Assembly (NCBI GenBank): GCA_965644295.1
Contig: CBFFRP010000053.1
Coordinates: 25,826-89,825, forward strand
Direction: 5' to 3'
Source: Paraphysomonas bandaiensis
Lineage: Eukaryota; Chrysophyceae
Length of the DNA stretch: 64,000 bases
Below the pieces are notes generated by a model. That model saw only the letters and a list, made by a program, of their open reading frames with translations. It had not been told where the DNA came from and ran no database searches. The translations under genes were made by a program, and so were the position numbers. Below, piece by piece: positions 24,801 through 37,140 of this stretch (the stretch's first letter is position 1; each line of letters opens with the position of its first letter).

Positions 24801-27791
24801 TACCTTGCTGATATGTTCTGTCGCGTGGAGCGGTGCGACGAAGCCCGGGCTCTCTACGAACATTCGTTGTCCATATTCCGTCGAGCATGTGGAACCTGCC
24901 ACCGACACACGCTTTCTGTCTTGGAAAGATTAGGACGTCTCTTGTACGAAATGGGAAAATATAAACACTCCACTAAAGTGTTGGAAGAAGCGCTGCAGAT
25001 TTGTCGACAGTTGTACGGTAACGATGGCACTGGTACCAGCACGAGCATACTTAATCTCGCTTTGGGGTCGAGTGTACACAACAGTAGCACAGCAATAGCG
25101 AACAGCCTGCATATTGCTGACCGTATTAACCAGCTAGTGAAAGTAATGATGGTAGACTCACCTGATTCCGGTGTTGTGTCGCGCTGCTTAGATCTCAAAC
25201 AGAATGAACTCGCAATTTTGCGAAAAGCGAAAGGAGAGTATTCAGCACACGTAGCGCGTTGTTTGAACTCTATTGGTGAGCTGGAGAGGCGTTTTGGAAG
25301 GACTGCAAAAGCTGTTGCCTATTTTGAGGACAGCCTCGATATATTATCCCGCTGTGTGGGGAAGGATAGCCTCGAGTTAGTTGCTCCACTTTTCAATCTT
25401 GCCATTGAGCAGCACACAGCTAGAAAATATTCCGATGCGAAACGACTTTACCTCCGGTCATTGCAGATCAAAGAGCTGGATGTAGCGTGTGGTGGTAAGG
25501 AAGATTCAGTGCTCGCCAGTATTCACGATAGTCTGGGACAGTTTTATAGTGATCAGGGGCAGTTCGAAGCTGCCCTTAGTCACTTACAGAAAGCTAAGGA
25601 TATGTACCTAGACTTATTTGGAAGTGAAAACTACGAAGTAGCAATGTCACTCAATAACTTGGCGTATGCTTGGCAACGCATGGGAGATAAGGACGTTGCT
25701 AGATCGTTTTACTCCCAGGCCCTGAAAACTTTGCGTAAGGTAGGCAGCCGGTCTGATGAAGACACGATTGCACGCACTCAGAACGCTTTGGGAGAGCTGT
25801 GGATGGAAGTTGGAAATTACAAAGAGGCTCGCCCTCTTTTAATGGAAAGCCTGACATTACGGGTTAATCTTTATGGAGAAAAACATCGGGATACTGTAGT
25901 TGTGATGAAAAATCTTGCCCTACTTTCCTATTCGACAGGTGCTTTGGAGGAAGCTGCTCACGTCTGTAAAAATGCACTGTCCATCCAGAGTGGCCTGGAC
26001 GGGGGACAAAGTGAAGAAGTTGCAGAGTTGACCGCACAGCTGGCTGAGATAAAGCGCGTCATGGGAAAGTTGGAAGAGTCCAAGATTTTGTACAGAAGGT
26101 CGATTGCTCTATTTAAGCATGTGCATGGCCATAATCACCCTACCGTTGCATTGCAAATGAACAATCTCGCCTCTGTTTTCTTTGGGTTAGGTGCATACGA
26201 CGAATGCGAAACACTGTATCTTGAGAGCAGGAAGATACTGACGCTTTACCACGGAAACGACCACATGTCGATCGCGGCCTCGATTAATAATCTCGCTGAA
26301 CTATATAGGAAGCTTGGACGTAGTGGGAAGGCCTTGAGTCTGCATGAGGAGTGCAGGGAAATGCGAACCAGATTAGTAGGAAAAGACCACCCTGAGGTGG
26401 CAATATCATTAGCACAGGTTTCTGAAATCCTACGACAAAAAGGTTGTCTGGAGGAGGCTATAGTTACATCTAAACAAGCACTTGAGATACGCATCAACAC
26501 TTACGGCATGGAACACGTTGATGTCGTGAGTAGCTTGCGCGCGATAGCTAAACTGATGCAGTCAAAGGGTGACCTGAAAGAGGCACAGAGACTATTGAGG
26601 GATGCACTAGCTGTGAGACACAAATTGGACGCTACTGCAGCAGTATCAGGCGTCGGTGGTGATACTCTATCTGATGGTCCAGAGTCACTGGAGACTGCGT
26701 CGGTAATAGATGAATTGTGTGGTGTGCTTGATGACGCTGACTTGGATGAGAAAGATAGCCTGTGTGAGCGGTGTTTACGCATCAGAAGAATGCATCTTGG
26801 AGAGGAACACTCGGATATTGCCAACTCTCTCACTGCTTTGGCGGACATACGTTCCAAGAAGAGGCAGTACCAAGAGGCTATCGAGTTTCATCGAATAGCT
26901 CGAGCTATCCGTGCGAAGTGCTATGGTGAAGGCAGTCCAGCTACAGTAGCTTCAATTGATCGCATTGCGGACTGTTTGCGGTCCCTTGGAAGGTTTGAAG
27001 AGGCCCGGAGTCTGTATGAACAGTGTGTTATCAGCCTACGCGCCTTTCACGATGAGTCCCACCCTGATGTGGCGGTTGCGTTGACCAAACTGGCGGCTAT
27101 TCTTCAGCTGCTTGAAGAATACGATGCTGCGCTTAATGTAAACGAGAAGGCCCTGCGTATTAACAATAGGGTATTGGGGGAAGGGTCTGTAGCAGCTGCA
27201 TCATCCCACAAACGTATAGCTGACATTCATCGGGCTCGAAAAAATGCCTCTGACGCAAAGTTGGCTTACATGAAGGCCCTCAATACTTACCGGTCTGTAT
27301 TAGGACCCGAAACTATAGAGGCCGTACAAGCAATGGAAGGGCTGGTGTGGGCTTTGGACACTCTGGGTTGTGATGAAGAGGCGGCCGCATTAAGTTCGGA
27401 ATGCATCGAACTCCATAAAAAGGTATTTGGTGAGGAACATATAGAGTTGGCCCGGGAACTCATTGCTGTAGCCAAGATGCTTCGGTCGCGTGGTAAATAT
27501 GTGGAGGCATCGGATCACTTCAACCGAGCAATGAAGATCGGCATTGCTGTGCATGGAGAAGACCACGAAAACACTATAGAGTCATTGCAAGGACTGGCCT
27601 GGATACTGGACGCTAGAGGCCTCAGTAACGAAGCCAGGCCGCTGCACGAGAAAGCCAGAGATATACGAAATAGAATAGGTGGAAGCGAAAGGTCAGACGA
27701 GCTTTCAACTCCAGCCAAGGATGACCCCAAGCGGAATGCGGCAGCTTTATTAAGTAACTTGTCTTTGCTACTTAGCGAGAAAACTGAATGA
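21803..27791 (+). CDS. STAND NTPase: NB-ARC-like, PX domain, ~22 TPRs
   Basis: Exon 1 is 21803-21880 and coding resumes at 21969. A 66-bp stopless intron (22101-22166) is probable, after which the frame is open to 27791, giving about 1944 residues. Residues about 215-450 look like NB-ARC: Walker A GEEAGLGKS, Walker B WLLIVDDVD, GVIFTSRN, and HGAPAALHQ in the place of GLPLA. A winged-helix start follows (RSLELLAFLSPSCIDV). Residues about 600-705 resemble a PX domain (WRVHRTYERIRDAHDAM, then SHRRAELAAFLSSLVQSE). Then LIDPLITLGLLDVY and CAMSRQVQVLVRLWLKANG resemble the rest of the winged helix. From about residue 885 to the end come 42-residue kinesin-light-chain-type TPRs (for example INNLAELYRKLGRSGKALSL). 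NB-ARC-TPR proteins are known signalling and immune-like switches, and PX domains bind phosphoinositides. A membrane-recruited sensor is inferred. Confidence 0.85.
22101..22166 (+). other. Probable 66-bp in-frame intron (stopless)
   Basis: Begins GTAAGAG, ends in a T-rich run plus TTTTGAAG, is 22 codons long and has no stop. Reading through it inserts a hydrophobic block (IYVLLIIVFLLLFFWIL) that would pass as a transmembrane helix. Composition and borders match the other introns here, so splicing is favoured, but retention cannot be excluded. Confidence 0.7.
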
Positions 27792-28280
27792 TTTCATATT
27801 GTATTATGTGACTTCGAATGCTCGTATTCTGTTGTTTATTGATATGCAGTTTGTATTCTGATTATAAATGACTTTTTTCTGTATCTTGGTACTACATGCT
27901 GAAGACTACTTGATCTTCGTTTTGAATGGTGTTTTGTGTGTTTAAGTTTTCTAATTTTTCCAATCTGGGATTGGTAATAGACCATATTTCACTTATTCAA
28001 TAGTAACCAGCGATTTCGTTGAATTAACTAAGCAGTTGATGTAGCAATTTTTGTAATGGTTGTAGCTATTTATGAGGCATGAGAAGACTGTGTTTATTAA
28101 TTACAAATGCAATGTATAAAATTTACTGTTCAAAGTATATAGAAAGACTACATTGACTTAAACGCATAGAAGGAACAGCACTCAAAGTTAGACTAACTTG
28201 TATGAGTTTAATCAATATGTATATAGGATACAACTGATTCAATGTATATATAATTTACTTTGATTCAGGCGTGTTTACAC
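27792..28280. other. Intergenic, nothing recognised
   Basis: AT-rich 3' flank of the STAND gene. No ORF or repeat was recognised. Confidence 0.55.
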
Positions 28281-29391
28281 CAGGGATAGGGAAAAATATA
28301 TTGCAATACAATTGTTAGATAGCGTTCCATCAATAGTATTGATGGAGTTCTTAAACCGGCCCTACAATACTTTTGCAATATATTGTACAATATATTGCCA
28401 TATATTAGTATGGCTAATTAGTAAGTAAACACATCCGTAGTTTTTAGTACTTGTCATTATATGGTCTAAGGTCACTTGATAATCGAACCCACTACTCTTA
28501 ACTAATTAAAAGTTTCCTCATACTCATCCTCTGAGCCATCATCGGTGACATAATCATCACCATATTCATCCAATATTAATTGAAATATGTTGAGTTCTGC
28601 TGTTGGAGCAATTAAAAGCTGTAATTCTAAGGTATTGGAAGTATGCCCGTTAGTCGAAGAATACAGTAGTGGTTAACAGTATTATGAGAACTAACAACAT
28701 GATGGCTACTGTAGTAGTGATCACACAAGATAGTGACGATGTAAGATCGTACGAGAAATGATTGGTCGTAGAGATAACATGAAATTGATGAATGAGAAGA
28801 GATATTGATTATAATTTTATAGTAAGATTAATGAGTGAATACACGTCCAGCTAACTTAGTAAATCATCGAATTGTGTTATAACTTGACAAAATATGCTTG
28901 CATCCGGCCACAACTGTCGGTTAGCTTTCAGAAACAACAGCATATTAGGTGTAGTAGGATGCATACGTTTGCGCAATAATGATATAATCAGTTTTGCTGC
29001 CCTGAACAGGCGTTCACATGTATTGGTAGTACATACTACATGACTCGTGCACCAATACTTAGATATTTCAACTTCCCGTTTCTTAAATTTTTGAGATGAT
29101 TGAATAATTTTTTCCGCATAATAGCCAACTTCAGCTTCGTCATCCTCTGTATTGTTGCAAAAATCACTGTCTGAACGGAGATTTACATAGATGGACTTAT
29201 ATTTTTTACCCTACAGTTATTAAGAAGCTTCCTCTATATGACTATCATACTATCATAATATTGATTGCTATATATTGCAATATATTGTGAGCTACTTTAA
29301 CAGTAACAATATTGATGGAATATTTGACCAATCAATATATTTAACAATATATTACACAATGTATTGTAAAATATATTGTTCCCTATCCCTG
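28281..29391 (-). mobile_element. hAT transposon relic with terminal inverted repeats
   Basis: The left end starts CAGGGATAGGGAAAAATATA (28281) and the right end is its near inverse, finishing ...CCCTATCCCTG (29391). On the minus strand about 28860-29210 encodes the tail of a hAT transposase. TTNTCERLFRAAKLIIS matches the hATC dimerisation motif, followed by RMHPTTPNMLLFLKANRQLW and a stop. The rest of the transposase is missing, so this is an internally deleted copy. An 8-bp target duplication is not convincing (5 of 8 bases at best). A lone end of the same family lies at 42902. Confidence 0.7.
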
Positions 29392-29597
29392 ATTACCTTT
29401 GAAGCAGTACTTTCATTATTATCATATTATCTACCTTATACTGCATTCAGCCAATTAAAAACAGTCATATATAAACCACTTTAATTATACGCTTCTGAAA
29501 TATGTCGTATTAAATAGCTATACACAGCATATTGGCTGAAACTAATTTAAAATAGAATAAATTTCAGTCGTCAAAATGATAAACAAATAACACTGTT

Positions 29598-32500
29598 CTA
29601 AAACACGGTAGCACGCGCCGCCGTTCTCTTGGCTGCAGGTTTAGCTAACATTTCATCAACTGAATTGACTCTATACGTTTGCTTGGGAACAGCTTGCAAG
29701 AGGTTTTCCCAGTGGCTATTCCTAACTTTCGCGATACAACAGCATACCAACGCTATATTTACATTCATCAGTAGCTTTAATGTCAGAATAAAACACATAC
29801 CATTCGTCGAAGCGGATCGTACTGTCATTACCCGCACACGATCTTCCTCCTCAGGCGTCATTGCCCTGGCAAGGAAATTCTTGTCATCCGTAATATTTCC
29901 GCTTATAATAGAATCTACAGAAGCGCAATCGATTCCATCTGCTCCCCCCAAACTGGCAACAACACTTTCATTAGATGCCTTGTTGAGCTTCATCATGACA
30001 GCTAGGGCTTCGTTACGACGTAGTTTCTCTATTTTCATCATCTCCACGAGACTGTGAAGGAGATATGGGCTCTGCATCTGTGCTGCCTGGAGATGAGGCA
30101 TCCCTAAGAACACCTGATCAATAGCATTCTGATCCACAGTGAATGTATATTCCTCATTCCTGCAGACACATGAACTATACAAAGTATATAGCGTGGTTTT
30201 TCTTACCCCTGGAAGCAAAATGCATTAATTTTGATGCACTCTTCTCTTGGAAGCCAGTACACGACAAGGTTGATCGGCTCACCTCCCATCCTGAGTGTCA
30301 ACTGTGATATCACTTGGTCGTCTATGTCTTTGTTAATCATTCTCTCCAGCATAGAGTATTTCTCAGGAAGAGAGTCACTTATATGCGATCTGATATCCTC
30401 TATAGAGTTAGAACGCAAATTCAGGGAGTCCGCAGAACCATGCTTTGTACTTGTTTCCTGTGCTACCTCTGTTATCATCTTTCGTGTCTCAAAATCATCA
30501 TCGTCATCACTACTAGTATTATGGACACTTCTGTTTGAGTCACTGTCGTCTGATGAGTCACAGATATTGGACGAGCTCTTTATGATATCACTCGGCTTAA
30601 GGATACGAGGACTCTCTGTTGTATCAAACTTTGGAACAAACTTGGGAATTCTATACTTCTCATTTACAACCATAGCTCCGCGCTTTTCAGCAGCATTCTG
30701 AGCAGATATCTGAAACTTGCGTACCAGAGTCTGCATGCGGCGCTTGCGCTCGGTCTTTCGAGCGAGTCGATCATTTTCCGAGGTCTGTCTATTCCTTCCT
30801 CGTGTCGAAGTTACTGGTGCAAACTGGACCCCTCCTGACTTTCCAGCGCCTCCCAATGAAAGATCAAGCTTATTTTGCATGTCGGGATTCATTGAATACA
30901 CAGATGCCTGATGTCGAACAGCTGGGCCACGGGCAACTTTCATGAGTTGAAGTACCAGTTGCTGCGGAGCACAAGGACATGGGGATTCAACCACATTACT
31001 CTGTAGAGAGGTCATACAGAAATACAAAACTTCTAGATTACACTCACCGCCTGCATAGAAAGCCGGTGGAATGCCATCCACTCTTGATACTGTCTGACTC
31101 CTTTTCCAAGCAGTTGCACTCCAGACTGCACTGCTGTATCATTCCGTTCAGCTGTAGCGGAGGTCTGAGGTCTAGATGGCGGGAACGTGTGTTTAACTGT
31201 GCCACCATTTCCAGGGAGGGATATCGTCACACCATTCATAATCTTTCGGCTACTACTACTATCACCAGCTTCCTGTTTCATACCGAGAAGGTAGTTCCAG
31301 TCAGCATCAGTATTCTCATAAGTTTGAGCGGCGTACTCAGCAGCAGACATTTGAAGCTTCCTCCACACTGACCGACACTCCAACGCTGTCAGTGCAGCTT
31401 TCATCTCATCACAGTCCATCGACTGCCATGCTTCAGCATTAGAAGAAACTGAAGGGGATTCTGTACTTGGCTGTTGAGTATTGAAAGGTACACGGTTGAG
31501 AGATTCACTCTTCTTGTGTCGCGAATTGTGTCTTGGGCTAGGAGCACTCGAACTTGGTGGGACCACAACATCATCACTATTCGCTGTCACTGCCCGGTCC
31601 ATTGCCTGAGCAAGGGCGCTCCCAGTGTGAATATACAATTGCCTCATCCAGCGCTCTGTTAGAGAGAAATTCTTCTGAACGTATTGCTTCGTGGTCGTGT
31701 TGTCCATGCTTCGTCTCCTAGACATTCCGCCTGTGCTCTCTTTCGGGTCACTATCATGAAGATTTGCACTGGCATTTCGATCTTCATGTATAGGAATTAT
31801 ATCCCCTGTGGCTAGGTTTACCTCTTTAGAGTGGATTTCTGTGTCTTCTGAAGGTGGATTCTGGACAGCGATATTAGCAGCAGAGGCAACGTGTTTGCCA
31901 TTTGTAGCAGCAGATGCTATATCCTCCTCAAGAGCGTAGTTTAGGTCAAGCAAGAGACTACGCATTTGTCGGCGTTGCTTCTCGAGTGCACTCACTTCTT
32001 TCTGCAAAATCGCTATATCAGAGAGAGTTTTCTCATTCGCAGACTGAGTATTGAAGTTGAGTGTGCTGAGGGCAAGTTTAAAAGAATGGGCGTGAATCAT
32101 TCCCTTGCCTCCTTGTCGATTTGTACTCTCTGTGATAGCCTTAATATCGCAGGCGAGAGATCTAAGTGCCACCCACTCTCCCACAAATCCTTCAAGTGAT
32201 GATAGTGCAGCCATTGATGCGCTGGAATCCATGTCTGCAGTCAACCAGACCTGCAGCGCTGGCCACACAGAACTCCATCGTGAATACGTTTTAAGCATTT
32301 CAGTCTTGGCCAGAGTACACTGTTGTATACTCTCCTTCGTGTTAGACTCCCATCCGCCACCCATATTTGCAATGGCAGTTATGTGCTCTTCCACTGCAGA
32401 CAGCTGCTCCAGTATACTGGCTTTGAGACTTCGCACCTCATTCATTTCACGCTAAACCTTTATTACCAACAACGATATGACATATGACATCTTTACACAC

Positions 32501-32911
32501 CTGATTCACTTCTTTCGCCTTTTCAAGAAGTGTACCAAAGCTCTCAATCTTCTCGTGTATTTCATCTAGACGATATGCAGCTGGTATCCACGTTAATGCA
32601 ACCACAACAATGTGAAACACTATTTGTACTTACACTGGTTCATATCTCGTCGAATAAGTTTCTGACGTGCTCTATTCGCATCTAAAACTTTTAAAACTCG
32701 ACGCTTCTTCCTATCAAGAACCTCCAACTCCCGCTCCATCCCTTTAATTTTGTCATTATACTTACTCAACTGGGCATCTATTTCCATTTCTTCTCGTTTA
32801 ATCTGTATGATCAGAAACATCATAAGAAACTGTATATATATGAGTTTATACATCACTTACTTTACTGATATTAGCCTTACGGCTATCCTCCTCATGTGTG
32901 TGAGATATCAT
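29598..32911 (-). CDS. Coiled-coil protein of unknown function, 994 aa
   Basis: Seven exons in coding order: 32911-32861, 32802-32634, 32580-32501, 32451-31048, 31000-30207, 30159-29801 and 29725-29598. All are GT-AG and the phases add up to 994 residues plus stop. The first 150 residues are highly charged and helical (QLSKYNDKIKGMERELEVLD), predicting a coiled coil. A second helical region has ILQKEVSALEKQRRQMRSLL. The middle is Ser/Asn-rich linker. Near residue 575-750 come basic (RLARKTERKRRMQTLVRKF) and acidic serine-rich stretches. The C-terminal third looks globular, with ISQLTLRMGGEPINLVVYW. No catalytic motif or known domain was recognised. It shares a 995-bp divergent upstream region with the ETF-beta gene. 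A cytoskeletal or scaffold role would be a guess. Confidence 0.8.
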
Positions 32912-33906
32912 AATTCACAACTGGAACTGCTATATATACAGTTAGTTATATAACATAACAAGATAACTATCTATACAACTGTATATATAACTATACACAC
33001 ACGCATACACATATACATAGAGTGAGAGAGGGATGACAATACTGTGAACATCAGATGTTAAATACACAGTCCGTTACTTGATAATTACACATACCTCTAC
33101 ATACATACATACACATGACTATACAGTTAACTTACCAGATAATAAGACACTACACTGTGCGATAAGATCCTATCAATTCACTACTGTTTACAATCTCATT
33201 ATATAGATGTTGTTAATAGATTCATAGTGATGAAGTTGTATCATATATATATGAGCTCCTCCACAGTGTTATTAATATATGGAACGACTCGTCTATATAT
33301 ACATACATATACATACATATACATGTACATTGACAGAATTGATGAACGTATTTTTTTATATGAGAGGACTCTTATATATGAAATTGATCGTTAAGGAATA
33401 CCATCCTGTTAAAAGTAACGTTTGTTTTTGACTTTCTATTCAGTATTTTCCTAGATTTTTATTGTGAATACAACACTGTATTCTACGGTATTGTATTGGG
33501 CATCGCATCTGTGAACTACAGTGTATACCTAATACTACAAAGAGTAGAGTAGCTTGATTGAAAATGGGGAATACATCGTATACAGTGCGGTAGTCAGTAG
33601 GCTTCTTCTATGTGTTTTGTACGTAGTTGTGGTATGGTAGAGTAGAGTATGATAGTGTAGTGTGAGGTGATGGTGGGGTATGTATGTCAGATGTCAGTAT
33701 ATACGAGGTGTGTAGTATGCTGTGGTTCTATATGTATGTGTATGTATAGTAGTATGCAGCAGTATGTATATATATATGCAGCCGTACATTGCTATGCATA
33801 TACATACATAGAGAGGCTCCAGCCCTCTGCATATCAACCACAACATTCCTACACCATACCATACAACACTAAATAACCTCCACTATTATACTACAATTAA
33901 ATAACA
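32912..33906. other. Divergent intergenic region (shared upstream region)
   Basis: Lies between two start codons facing away from each other. It holds several ACATACATAC and TATATACATACA runs (33090-33110, 33295-33330) and no ORF of substance. It presumably carries both promoters. No specific binding site can be defended. Confidence 0.5.
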
Positions 33907-34895
33907 ATGAGAGTTCTTGTTGGAGTGAAGAGAGCAGTTGATTATGCAGTGAAAGTACGTGTACTTCCTGATAAAACGGGTACAATATACACCAATGCAC
34001 ACATACATACATAACACTAACATATATATATATATAATTATAGGAGTTGATTTAGCGAATGTTAAGATGTCAATGAATCCTTTTTGTGAGATTGCTGTGG
34101 AAGAAGCCATTCGATTGAAAGAAAAGAAAGTTGCTAAAGAGGTAATGTGTATGTTTAGATAATTCATTGATTGTATATCATATAATTCACTTTATTAATA
34201 GGTTGTTGCGATTTCTATTGGACCAAAAGCATGTGTAGAGACCCTTCGAACTGCACTTGCAATGGGTGCTGACAAAGGTATCCATGTGACAACTGATGTG
34301 AGGACCGATCAGGGCATCTCCCCATTGGCTGTGTCCAATATCATTGCCCACTTTGCGAAGAACGAGGAGGCGGATCTTGTCATCGTCGGCAAACAAGCTA
34401 TTGATGGTGATAATGCCCAGACTGGCCCTATGGTTGCAGGTCTTCTTGGGTGGTCTCAGGGAACTTTTGCCTGTGGCATGGAGGTCGATGGCCAGGTGAG
34501 CATCTCATGTAGCGCTGATTTGAGCTAACAGAAAATTTCATATGCAGAAGCTTATTCTGGACAGAGAGACTGACAGTGGCACGGAGAAGCTCTCCCTTAA
34601 GTTGCCATCTGTCGTCACTGCTGACCTTCGCCTGAATGAGCCTCGATACGCGACCCTTCCCAATATCATGAAGGTGACGTGTGTGTGTAGTGCGTGTGAC
34701 GGACGTAACGCTTTATGTGATTAGGCCAAGAAGAAGCCTATTAATACTGTGGACGCAGCCTCTCTTGGTATTGATATGGAACTCAAGAACACTGTTGTGA
34801 GTGTTGAGGATCCCCCAGTGAGGAAGGCTGGTGTGATAGTGGAGTCGGTGGATGAGCTGGTCAACAAGCTCAAGAACGAGGCCGGTGTTATTTAA
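33907..34895 (+). CDS. ETFB: Electron transfer flavoprotein subunit beta
   Basis: Five exons: 33907-33979, 34044-34141, 34202-34495, 34548-34673 and 34725-34895, giving 253 residues, the usual length. Family hallmarks are the start [50 protein letters not shown], the nucleotide-binding block [40 protein letters not shown] and a C-terminal helix. With the alpha subunit it carries electrons from mitochondrial acyl-CoA and other dehydrogenases to ETF-quinone oxidoreductase. No cleavable presequence is visible, as is usual for this subunit. Every intron is under 75 bp. Its 3' side is followed by the repeat cluster from 35209. Confidence 0.97.
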
Positions 34896-35208
34896 GTGTA
34901 TTGGCTGCAAATTTACTGTGTGCTTGTTAACCGTAGCCGAGTACTATGAGGACCAAGTTAATAATTACTATGTTGAATACATGATCGTTCTTGTTGGGTA
35001 TCAGAAATCGCATGTTCTCACGCCTAGTCGAGTACTTAGCCTTCAGTCAATGGTCGAAGCTATAGAGTATATAAAATAGCTTCGATCATTACGTCGATTG
35101 AGTTTAGTAAAGAGTAAAGTTAAAATGTTTCCTACTATGATGTTTCCACGTGACTTTTTTTTCTCTCCCTCACACACCAATTTGGACCACACTGAACAAG
35201 ATAGTAGT
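34896..35208. other. 3' flank, nothing recognised
   Basis: Short AT-rich spacer between ETF-beta and the repeat cluster. The ORFs here are too short and unsupported. Confidence 0.5.
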
Positions 35209-36068
35209 GAATGTCTGATTATTAGCAGTAGGCGTTTAAGAGTCAGGACTAATGTACCAAAATATAACAGCCCGGATGCTTGACTTCCGTAGGCAGTCCA
35301 GTATCCCGGATGCCTTTGAGGTGGGCCTATTCCCGGATGCCTGTTTTTTCGTCAAGGCTCAAAGATGTCTACACAAGTGACACTATTTAGTGTCCCTTGT
35401 ACCACACAATCATTTGGTTATGAGCGAGCAGAACGTTATCTGTTGACTATATATGCGGCTCCCGTTAGTTTCCCAGGGAGAATCTCTCCGGTACTTATCC
35501 CCCATATATTGAAAGTCTTATTATTAGCAATAGGCGTTAAAAACCTGCACTAACTTAGTAGCTAGATGAATGCTAGACAAACTAGTTAGACCTCTACCTG
35601 TAACTAATCCGTACACACTTTTTTATCCTACTATTTAACGCTACGGAAGCTGCTTGTGCGTCGCCGCAAGCACCAAGGTGCGACCACTTCCGCTCTGAGT
35701 TCTTAAGGTGAACATCCCGGATGCTTGACTTCAGCAGGCAGCCCAATACCCCGGTTACCCTTCAGGTGGGCCCTGTCCCGGATGCCCTTGAGGTGGACCC
35801 ATTCCCGGATGCCTGTTTATTCGTCAGGGCCCAAAGACGTCTACACAAGTGACACTTATTGGTGTCCCTTGTACCACACAAGCATTCGGCTATGAGTGGG
35901 CAGAAGAATATCTGCTGACTATGTTTGCGGCTCACGTTAGTTTCCCATGAGAAATAACTTCGGTACTTATCCCCCAGAACACCACGAAAAGGTGCGAGTC
36001 CGACTTTGTTGAGGGACTTATCCCCCATAACACCACAAAAAGGCTGCGAGGCCGACTTTGTTGAGGGG
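35209..36068 (-). mobile_element. Older SINE-like copy split by a younger one
   Basis: The outer copy has an internally deleted tail (from 35209, GAATGTCTGATTATTAGCAG) and body up to 35503. It resumes at 36027-36068 with its 5' end. Between lies a complete younger copy. The outer copy's body runs up to ACTTATCCCCC, and the same 11 bases recur at the other junction, so the order of insertion can be read directly. Confidence 0.75.
35504..36015 (-). mobile_element. SINE-like retroelement, full-length nested copy
   Basis: About 512 bp, same organisation as 11630-12142: tail at 35504-35693, CCCGGATGC-motif body, and 5' end CCCTCAACAAAGTCGGACTC on the minus strand. It is flanked by ACTTATCCCCC at 35493-35503 and 36016-36026; three more matching bases (ATA) overlap the element end. 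It is inserted inside an older copy of the same family. The length agrees with the 513 bp of the other full-length copy, which supports both boundaries. Confidence 0.8.
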
Positions 36069-36448
36069 TATAGTATGTCTTTTGTATATTATATATCATA
36101 TATGGTATATGGGTATAGTATGTAGTATACCGAGTGAAGGTACTGTTGGTTTGCATATAATTATAAGGTACTGTTGGTTTGCAAATACATTCATCTTTCT
36201 ACATTGTGGTAAAACCGTGGATACTTATTGTGCCAGAGGCAATGCTTTGTTTTGAACATCAGTGGAATAGATGAATACAAATGACGTAGCAGTGTTAACT
36301 AACTATATATTGTCTCTGAGGTGTTCAAGACAAGAAGCAGAAATTGACATTTAACCAAGTGTGAAATGACACTGCAAAAACTACAAACTGTAAACCACAT
36401 AACTAGTCTACAATTATTTAGAATGCAATTAGAAATTTTAGGTAGTGA

Positions 36449-36720
36449 ATATCTTATTAGCAATAGGCGCGTAAGAGACAGAACTAATTTAGCAGAGAAA
36501 TTTAACTAACTAGTGCTTAACCCTTATATCCTACTACTTTTAATGCTACGAAAGTGCTTGTGCGTCACCGGCATCGGCTGATTTCAGGATTTTGGAGTAC
36601 TTGAGGTGAAGAGCCTGGATGCTTGACATCACAGTCCAGTATCCCGGATACCGTTGAGGTGGGTAACAACGCCTGTTTACCATTAATTGTTAATTGTTAC
36701 AAGGCCGTATATATATTATA
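36449..36720 (-). repeat. Diverged SINE-like copy
   Basis: Shares the tail start (CTTATTAGCAATAGGCGCG), the TATCCTACTACTT and TGCTTGTGCGTC segments and the GGATGCTTGACAT body motif with the family. It carries many substitutions and gaps and lacks the 5' part. No target duplication could be made out. Confidence 0.65.
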
Positions 36721-37140
36721 TATCTGTATGTGCTGATAATCGTGTTAATTTTATTGTATTTCATTTAGGAAATTATATACAATAAACAAACCAATAGTGT
36801 AGTTTTGTGTTTCGTTTTGGGCCCATTAATCGGTAACTTGTTCTCCTAATCACCATTAATGGGTACCCAACTTTGATACCTTTTAAACCTTCACTATACT
36901 ACAATTGATATTTCATTCATTTACTCCTTTTTATATAGTTATCAAAGAATCTTCTTACAGTGTTGACTAGAATATATGATGTCAACATGAATAACCGTGA
37001 TTGAATTTATTTTACTTATATGCTCTGAACAGTTACACTCGCTAAAATTAATAATACAACTGAAGTATGCAGGTAATGCATGACATACAATATTCAAGCA
37101 ACCTTCCTAATATTTCATATGTCAATATATATACGATGCT
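36721..37140. other. Intergenic, nothing recognised
   Basis: AT-rich 3' flank of the minus-strand gene that ends at 37141. Nothing was recognised. Confidence 0.5.

Noticed and set aside
28473-28500. Possible tRNA T-arm (GTGGGTTCGATTATC on the minus strand)
   Set aside because: No cloverleaf could be built around it, and it lies inside the hAT relic.
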